NCBI GenBank assembly: GCA_028565635.1
Contig: JAOXYB010067722.1
Span: forward strand, 1 to 24,338
Source: Phoronis ovalis
Lineage: Eukaryota > Phoronida > Phoronidae
Reading direction: 5' to 3'
DNA: 24,338 nucleotides
Below are positions 19,448-24,338 of the stretch, one piece after another (position 1 is the first letter of the stretch; each line of letters starts with the position of its first letter). Made by a program: the position numbers and the translations under genes. The notes under the pieces were generated by a model. The model was not told the DNA's origin, made no database searches, and saw only the letters and a program-made list of their open reading frames with translations.

Positions 19448-19844
19448 CTGAAAAAGAAATTTACGTAATAATGTAATCTTTCTATGTGTCCGAATGACGT
19501 GTCTTACCTTTTTACTACGTTTGGAGCAAGCATATTAAAATATCCATATTATATGTGTGCAACAAGGTCGATCTAGTCAACATTAAAATGCAAAGCAATC
19601 AAGGGGTATGAATTGTTACTTGTTTTGCTGGATACTATCTAGCCTAGATCGAAACATATAGATGAACGGCATACTAACGAAGGAGTTTATTCAGATACTA
19701 TCATAGTACTATTATGCTCTAACGAAAGGTTTTAAATATCTAAAAAAAACCTATAAAGTACCTTACCCTTCTTGTTTGTGTGAATCGTACCAATATGTGT
19801 CATCTACGTCGTACAGCCTCAGCTATCTATTGACCTAATTTTTA

Positions 19845-20053
19845 CTATTTGTGTCGAATATTTGCGAGAAGGATTCATAACAATTTGGAATAACCGTATA
19901 ACTTATCCATGGTTGAACATCATACTACAATGTCCACAGTCGATCTACAGGAATTATAAACCAGAACCCAGCTAATTGTGCGTTAACTATCCACGGAGCA
20001 AATAATGTTTGCACAAAAAACGAGAACCCCTGCCCCCTGCCATCAGGATATTC
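19845..20053 (-). pseudogene. Degraded duplicate of BFAR-like exon 5
   Basis: After an acceptor TATCTCAG the frame reads EYPDGRGQGFSFFVQTLFAP, then WIVNAQLAGFW. Exon 5 of the intact gene reads QYLDVTNGQWFSFVIQALFF, then PWLIYIHLIQMW. A 36-base insertion ending in TAG follows, and then YDVQPWIS resumes (YQVHPWIS in the intact gene). The stop and the later loss of similarity mark a broken copy. Phase at the acceptor is 0, as in exon 5. Confidence 0.75.
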
Positions 20054-20464
20054 CTGAGATATACAAATGCGGTAAATTTTACTAATAAGATAAGCAATAT
20101 TCTTTATTGTTTATTAATAACATATGCCGATACAGACTCGCATAAATGCATTTCAATTGATGTTGTAAATGTGCTAAACAATTGTTAAAATATACAGTTA
20201 TGTTTCGGGCCAGCTGTCAGATACAATATGTCGTAATGTTTATTACTTCTGGAGGTCAGTATACTAATTATGCCTGGGACATTTATATGTAGCTGCCGAG
20301 TCTTTAAAAATCTTATATGCTTGTTGCTCATCAACAGGTTAGTCACGTTTCTTGTTATGCATGTTCTCACACGACGAGTCTGATTACTCTTCTAACGAGA
20401 GTGGATGTACAAATACATACCCCCGATTTGTCACTTTCAGCTGATACACCAGGCCATACACTTG

Positions 20465-20620
20465 ACGAAGCTCGTATCAAAGGCACCAGCGCTGCTTCGT
20501 ATTGGACGAAGTACAAGATAACAAAGGTTATCCGAGGATAATGTCTCATAGACATAAATAACATTGATGTACGGGGATAACAGCGGTGGGGATAAAGGGC
20601 CTACAGAATATTAATTTAAC
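20465..20620. repeat. Dispersed or duplicated repeat, copy B
   Basis: This is the partner of 9888-10030. On the minus strand both copies lie upstream of an exon 5-type sequence, here about 410 bases away and there about 1000. That suits a segmental duplication, though two insertions of one repeat family would look alike. Confidence 0.6.
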
Positions 20621-20639
20621 GGAACAATTAAAAAAATAT

Positions 20640-20990
20640 ATATATCCATATTAAATTAACCAAGATCCAACATTCTCATTCGATTTTGATCCGAATAAGG
20701 AATAAAGAAACATTTTAAGGAAAAAGGAAATGGTTCCTTTTTCGCTTCAAAATCTAAAAAGGAAATATTTCCTTATTCGAACCAAAATCGAATAATGAAA
20801 AACGAAATAATTTCTTTTTCCTTATTCGGTTAAAAATCGAATAAGGAAAAAGGAAATGTTTCCTTTTTCCTTAGTCGAATCAAAATTGAATTAGGAAAAG
20901 GAAATTATTCCTTTTCCCTTATTCATATCAAGACTGAATAAGGAAAAAGGAAATGATTCATTGTCCTTTATACTGAATAAGTAAAATGGA
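20640..20990. repeat. Tandem array of ~49-bp palindromic units
   Basis: Units are near-perfect inverted repeats: CGAATAAGGAAAAAGGAAAT followed by its mirror TTCCTTTTTCCTTATTCG, joined by ATTTTGAT-type spacers. CGAATAAGG-type starts lie at 20692, 20789, 20838, 20887 and 20935, so the period is about 49. Each unit could form its own hairpin. Confidence 0.85.
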
Positions 20991-21049
20991 ATTGTATTTT
21001 GGTCCCAAATATTTTTAGGGTTTTCAGTCATAAAAAGGACCCATTTTAA

Positions 21050-21117
21050 TTGGAATCGTGAAAAATTGACCCCTTTGGACGGCACCCCCCGTATTCATAA
21101 TACGTAAGTGCCCCCGG
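21050..21117. mobile_element. Possible end of a CCCGGGGGCACT-type repeat
   Basis: The segment ends GTAAGTGCCCCCGGG. Read on the other strand it begins CCCGGGGGCACT, much like the end of the element at 7961-8371 (CCCGGGGGGGGCACTCAAG). It also carries GACGGCACCCCCCGT. The other end was not found, so it is probably truncated. Confidence 0.45.
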
Positions 21118-21174
21118 GAATATAATCAAAACCAAGCAATTAATTATGTAATCAGCAGGAGGAGGAGGTAGAGA

Positions 21175-21218
21175 TGGTGGTGGTGGTGGTGGTGGTGGTG
21201 GTGGTAGTGGTGGTGGTG
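21175..21218 (+). repeat. TGG trinucleotide microsatellite
   Basis: An almost pure (TGG)n run with a single TAG interruption near 21206. Read backwards it gives the poly-proline frame seen at 21046-21240, which is not a gene. Confidence 0.9.
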
Positions 21219-21433
21219 TCATACATTGAATCGAAAACATATTTTTGTTACACGCGAGTGTTATCTAAAACTGCTTTCCTATTCACTCTTCCATACTGAA
21301 GACGTTGACATGTAAACAAGTCATTTGTGCGTAAAACTTGTAATAAAAGTTATTCTCGTACAGGTCCTCTGAAAAGCGTTAATTATAAACACGATGATGT
21401 TAACGTTTATGATCAAGAATCAGGTTAAAATAA

Positions 21434-21724
21434 TGCATATCATGTTACGGATATCATGATACCGATAGTGAACAAGAGGACACTTCTGACGAAGAAAATA
21501 CTTCGGAAGATGATATTCCAGTAAGCAGAAGAATTAAGAATTATTTAAATACCATATCTCGCCACTATGACTTATTATCTTGGATTGATGACGGTAAAAT
21601 GATTTACCGTAATACTATCATGAGAGGAACAACCTGTAGCAGTTTGCTGCATCATATGATGAATGAAATAGTAGGACCTGACCCGCAGGATGGAGTCTGT
21701 TCGAGAAAGCTATGGGAATTATAA
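21434..21724 (+). pseudogene. Open frame with acidic head and WIDDGK-type module, unidentified
   Basis: A 96-codon frame is open between stops. It begins CISCYGYHDTDSEQEDTSDE, continues NTSEDDIPVSRRIKNYLNTI, then DLLSWIDDGKMIYRNTIM, then GTTCSSLLHHMMNEIVGPDP and ends RKLWEL. It has no early ATG. The pattern W..dG..i....i.Gt...LL resembles a short module I recall beside transposon-like proteins in invertebrates; that recollection is weak. A second acidic frame (21733-21801) repeats EQDSEDSNTSEEDN. It may be part of a mobile element or one exon of a gene. Confidence 0.4.
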
Positions 21725-21894
21725 AGAGCAAACATTGTATTGAACAAGACTCGGAAGACTCAAATACTTCTGAAGAAGATAATCGACACCTACCTTTCTA
21801 AAACTCATGAATGTAAAAACCTTATAGTTATCATTAATAAATAATTTAAAAAATACGATCTCTTCTTTATTTTACATGAGACGCATGCTAGAAA

Positions 21895-22500
21895 CTTTTA
21901 TGTGGCGGCTCCTGGTGGTGATCTCGTCAACTATTACATAACCAATTAAAATAAAATTGTTTAATTAACCTGCCCACCGAATAGCATTATTCTAGCATGA
22001 AGACTACTTAAAATATAATCAAAATCGTAAACCTTCGCGTGGCTGCCTGTAGTGGTAATGTCGTCAACTTTTACGTAACCAATTAAAATAAAATTTGTTC
22101 AACTAACTAGCCTACCGAGTTACATATCTCTAGCGTAAAGATTACTCGATTCACAATGAAGAACATAAACCTTCTTGTGGTGGCCCCTGGTGATAACATT
22201 GTCAACTATTACGTAATAAATTAAAAGGTAATCAACCAATTTCTAAGTTTCATAAAGACTACTATAGTTACAAGCAAAACCGTCAACTTCACGTGGTGGC
22301 CCCTGGTGGTGACCTAGTAAACTATTACGTAATCAATTAAAAGGTAATTATCCAATTAACTTGTCCATCAATTTTCATTACTTTATCTTCAAAACTAATG
22401 GAGTTATAAACAACATCCCCGACCACATCAATATTGATATGGGCGGTGGCGGCCCCTTGTGCTGACCTTGTTCATTATTATACCTGTCCACCAATTTTCA
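21895..22500. repeat. ~135-bp diverged satellite, five units
   Basis: The core GTGGCGGCCCCTGGTGGTGA, followed by (C)GTCAACTATTACGTAACCA and AATTAAAA, occurs at about 21901, 22038, 22176, 22292 and 22446. Spacings are 137, 138, 116 and 154. Between cores lie AACTAACCTGCCCACC-type and ATAAACCTTC-type blocks. No frame is kept open, so it is non-coding. Confidence 0.8.
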
Positions 22501-22559
22501 TTGTACTAGGTAAAAAAGTAGTGGAGATATAAACAAGAGAAAATGTGGGGTCACATTGA

Positions 22560-23400
22560 GTGCAAAAAGATAGGGTCATTAAGTGCAAAAGTGGCCTATA
22601 CGGGGATCCTCTACTACTTTGGTCTTATATTACAATTATATCTTATAAGTTATTCTGAAACCTGTTGCCGTGGTAACCTTTTTTAAAACCTTTTTTTGAA
22701 AACGTGATAAATTGCATTTTTTCCCAATATTTCTTATTATAGTAAAGTATTATTATCTTAAATTTGACGTCATTTTATGTTGCTTTTGTGACAAATAAAT
22801 GGTACAAACTAATTTAATGTACGTAGTTATATTATGTAAAGTTATAAACTAAAACAAAACATTTTATAGTGTATATGTAATTAAATACAAAGGAATTTTG
22901 TCCGCTAATGCTGTTTTAAAACACTTAATATTACCAGTTGGGTACTTTATTATTTCTCTATTTTGTAATTTTCAATTAGAACCATTGTCACGAGTATCTT
23001 TATGTTGCAACCAGATGACAGACAAAAATATACACACTAACACTACGGGTGTTATATAGTCAGTTTTGCAGAAGAATTAACGTAATTATGTTAATGTCAC
23101 TTTTTGAATCACACCGATGACATTTTGCTCTGCAGGATGTTTACTTTTATTTTACTATAAGATGTTGACAAATGAAACCAAAAAATAACGTATATTATTT
23201 CATAAGGATTTAACATATTTCTCTCAATAATTCACAACGTCTTAATTTAATTAGCTTTTATTCTCAGTGTTGATTCTCCTCTCTGGTACAAATGGACATA
23301 ATCGTATGCCAACGCCATGCGTTCAATGATATACATATTATTTATACGTACACTGTATCATCAAAAGTAAACAAAAAGACAAAGCATGTACACAGGCCAG
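22560..23400. other. AT-rich stretch without recognised feature
   Basis: This would be the place for an exon 4-like piece of the decayed BFAR-like copy, but I found neither the NLWEY codons nor a SAM second half on the minus strand. Confidence 0.35.
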
Positions 23401-23409
23401 GACGCTTAC

Positions 23410-23509
23410 CGATCTTACTCCCATACTCGTTGGCCCCCTTGTCAACATCATTTACTGTCGTCCATTCAGACACTGGTTTACTGACCGTATTTGCATATAG
23501 TTTCTGAAA
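23410..23509 (-). pseudogene. Shortened duplicate of BFAR-like exon 3 (SAM start)
   Basis: The acceptor TTTCGCAG and donor ATCG|GTAAGC enclose 100 bases, phase 0 in and phase 1 out, exactly as exon 3. The frame has FQKLYANTVSKPVSEWTTVN, then DVDKGANEYGSKI. In the intact gene the matching part is KPLPDWTPDDVGNW...FSKYANRFQTNMI. It is about 19 codons shorter, lacking part of the first SAM helices and the membrane-helix codons. It is open, so it may still be an exon of a diverged gene, but exon 4-like sequence was not found downstream. Confidence 0.5.
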
Positions 23510-24338
23510 CTGCGAAAGTAGTCGATGTAAATGCCTTATTTCAACCCTTAATTGTAAGATCGAGTATTTGGCTCAGGGTACAAAGCCTTGAACTATATGT
23601 GGTAAATGGTTGTTATCCTGTGTTTACCAACCAGTTTAGAGGGGAAATGCATAAGCCAATATTTACACAAGCACCTGTTGTATGAAAAATGAACCACAAG
23701 AGCGCTTACTTTGCACGCTTTAGGTAATAGATTAGCAGTTATCGTGAATAAGTTGTCTGTAAATATTCACCACTCCAAATAGTATGTTTGGACAATCTGC
23801 ACCCTGTAGTAATTAATAAGTAAGAAAATGTGAAAAATATCCTGTAGTAATTTGGGATGCTAAAAAACGTATATATTGGACGATAGATCGATATTTAGAG
23901 AAGGAATCAAATGTCAACAACGAAATGATCATAAAAGACTTCTTTTATATAATCTGAGTGTCCAATAAATATCCGCTATTATGCATGGGTAATGCTCGTA
24001 TTGATGTTGCCAACGACAGCATGTAAGTAAGCAGAAGGAAATTTTATTGGTAAAACAATCGCAACCTACAATGGCGATGCTTCTCGAATCAGAATTTGCT
24101 ACTTTTTGAGTAGCTCGGATGACGATTTCTTTAGAAGAGTGTCTACTTTAATTTGTTAGTAAGTGGTCAAAAAATGTTACATACACAGGCACAACGTTGT
24201 TTGTATTATAGCTATACATGTATATGCTCATTCAGTTTGTGTGCCAAGGGCATAAAACACTTTTATGTCACAAGAACAAAGTCGTATATGCAATTTAAAG
24301 GCGCCCGTAGGCACATGTTTATTAATATAAAGACTACA
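23510..24338. other. Window end without recognised gene
   Basis: No RING-like or membrane-segment exon upstream of the exon 3-like piece is visible here on the minus strand. A 64-codon plus frame at 23491-23685 overlaps that piece and shows no domain. Confidence 0.35.

Noticed and set aside
20640-20990. CRISPR-like array
   Set aside because: Units are contiguous palindromes with no unique spacers, and the DNA is eukaryotic.
21046-21240. Poly-proline minus frame
   Set aside because: It is the reverse reading of the TGG microsatellite.

Overview
The window is animal nuclear DNA, most likely from an invertebrate. It is AT-rich, its coding sequence is cut into short exons with GT/AG borders, and it is full of transposon relics, foldback elements and diverged satellites. 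There are no operons, ribosome binding sites or prokaryotic features. I cannot name the species. The mix of repeats suggests a marine invertebrate such as a lophotrochozoan, but that is only inference.

Two genes can be assembled, facing each other tail to tail. Gene 1 (+ strand, 2168-6289) is an eight-exon secreted protein. A signal peptide leads a Trp/Cys-rich body with an alternating strand/helix look, possibly a TIM barrel. A Thr-rich linker, a basic cluster and a short C-terminal part follow. All splice phases agree across the eight exons. I do not recognise the family by name. Gene 2 (- strand, 15928-6866) is a six-exon gene of 439 codons with the order C3HC4 RING, membrane segment, SAM domain, multi-pass membrane region. 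That order and several local matches identify it as a BFAR (bifunctional apoptosis regulator) type E3 ligase. One family-conserved segment between SAM and the C-terminal membrane part is missing or frame-shifted.

Upstream of the BFAR-like gene (about 19300-23510) there are degraded pieces of a second BFAR-like locus. An exon 5-like piece has an in-frame stop, an exon 6-like piece is frame-broken and carries a tandem duplication, and a shortened exon 3-like (SAM) piece keeps the original splice phases. They look like a decayed tandem duplicate.

Mobile DNA fills the rest. There is a LINE C-terminal relic at 1320-1870. A LINE reverse transcriptase relic in BFAR intron 1 is split by a tRNA-like SINE. 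Two copies of one long-terminal-inverted-repeat element sit one in each gene. A 649-bp foldback is flanked by TTAA, and a 411-bp element has perfect 8-bp target duplications (hAT-like). There is also a 49-bp palindromic tandem array, a ~135-bp satellite, a ~105-bp tandem repeat, and an unidentified acidic ORF at 21434-21724. Stretches 1-1320, 12700-13820, 15930-17500, 17800-18640, 22560-23400 and 23510-24338 hold little that I can name.
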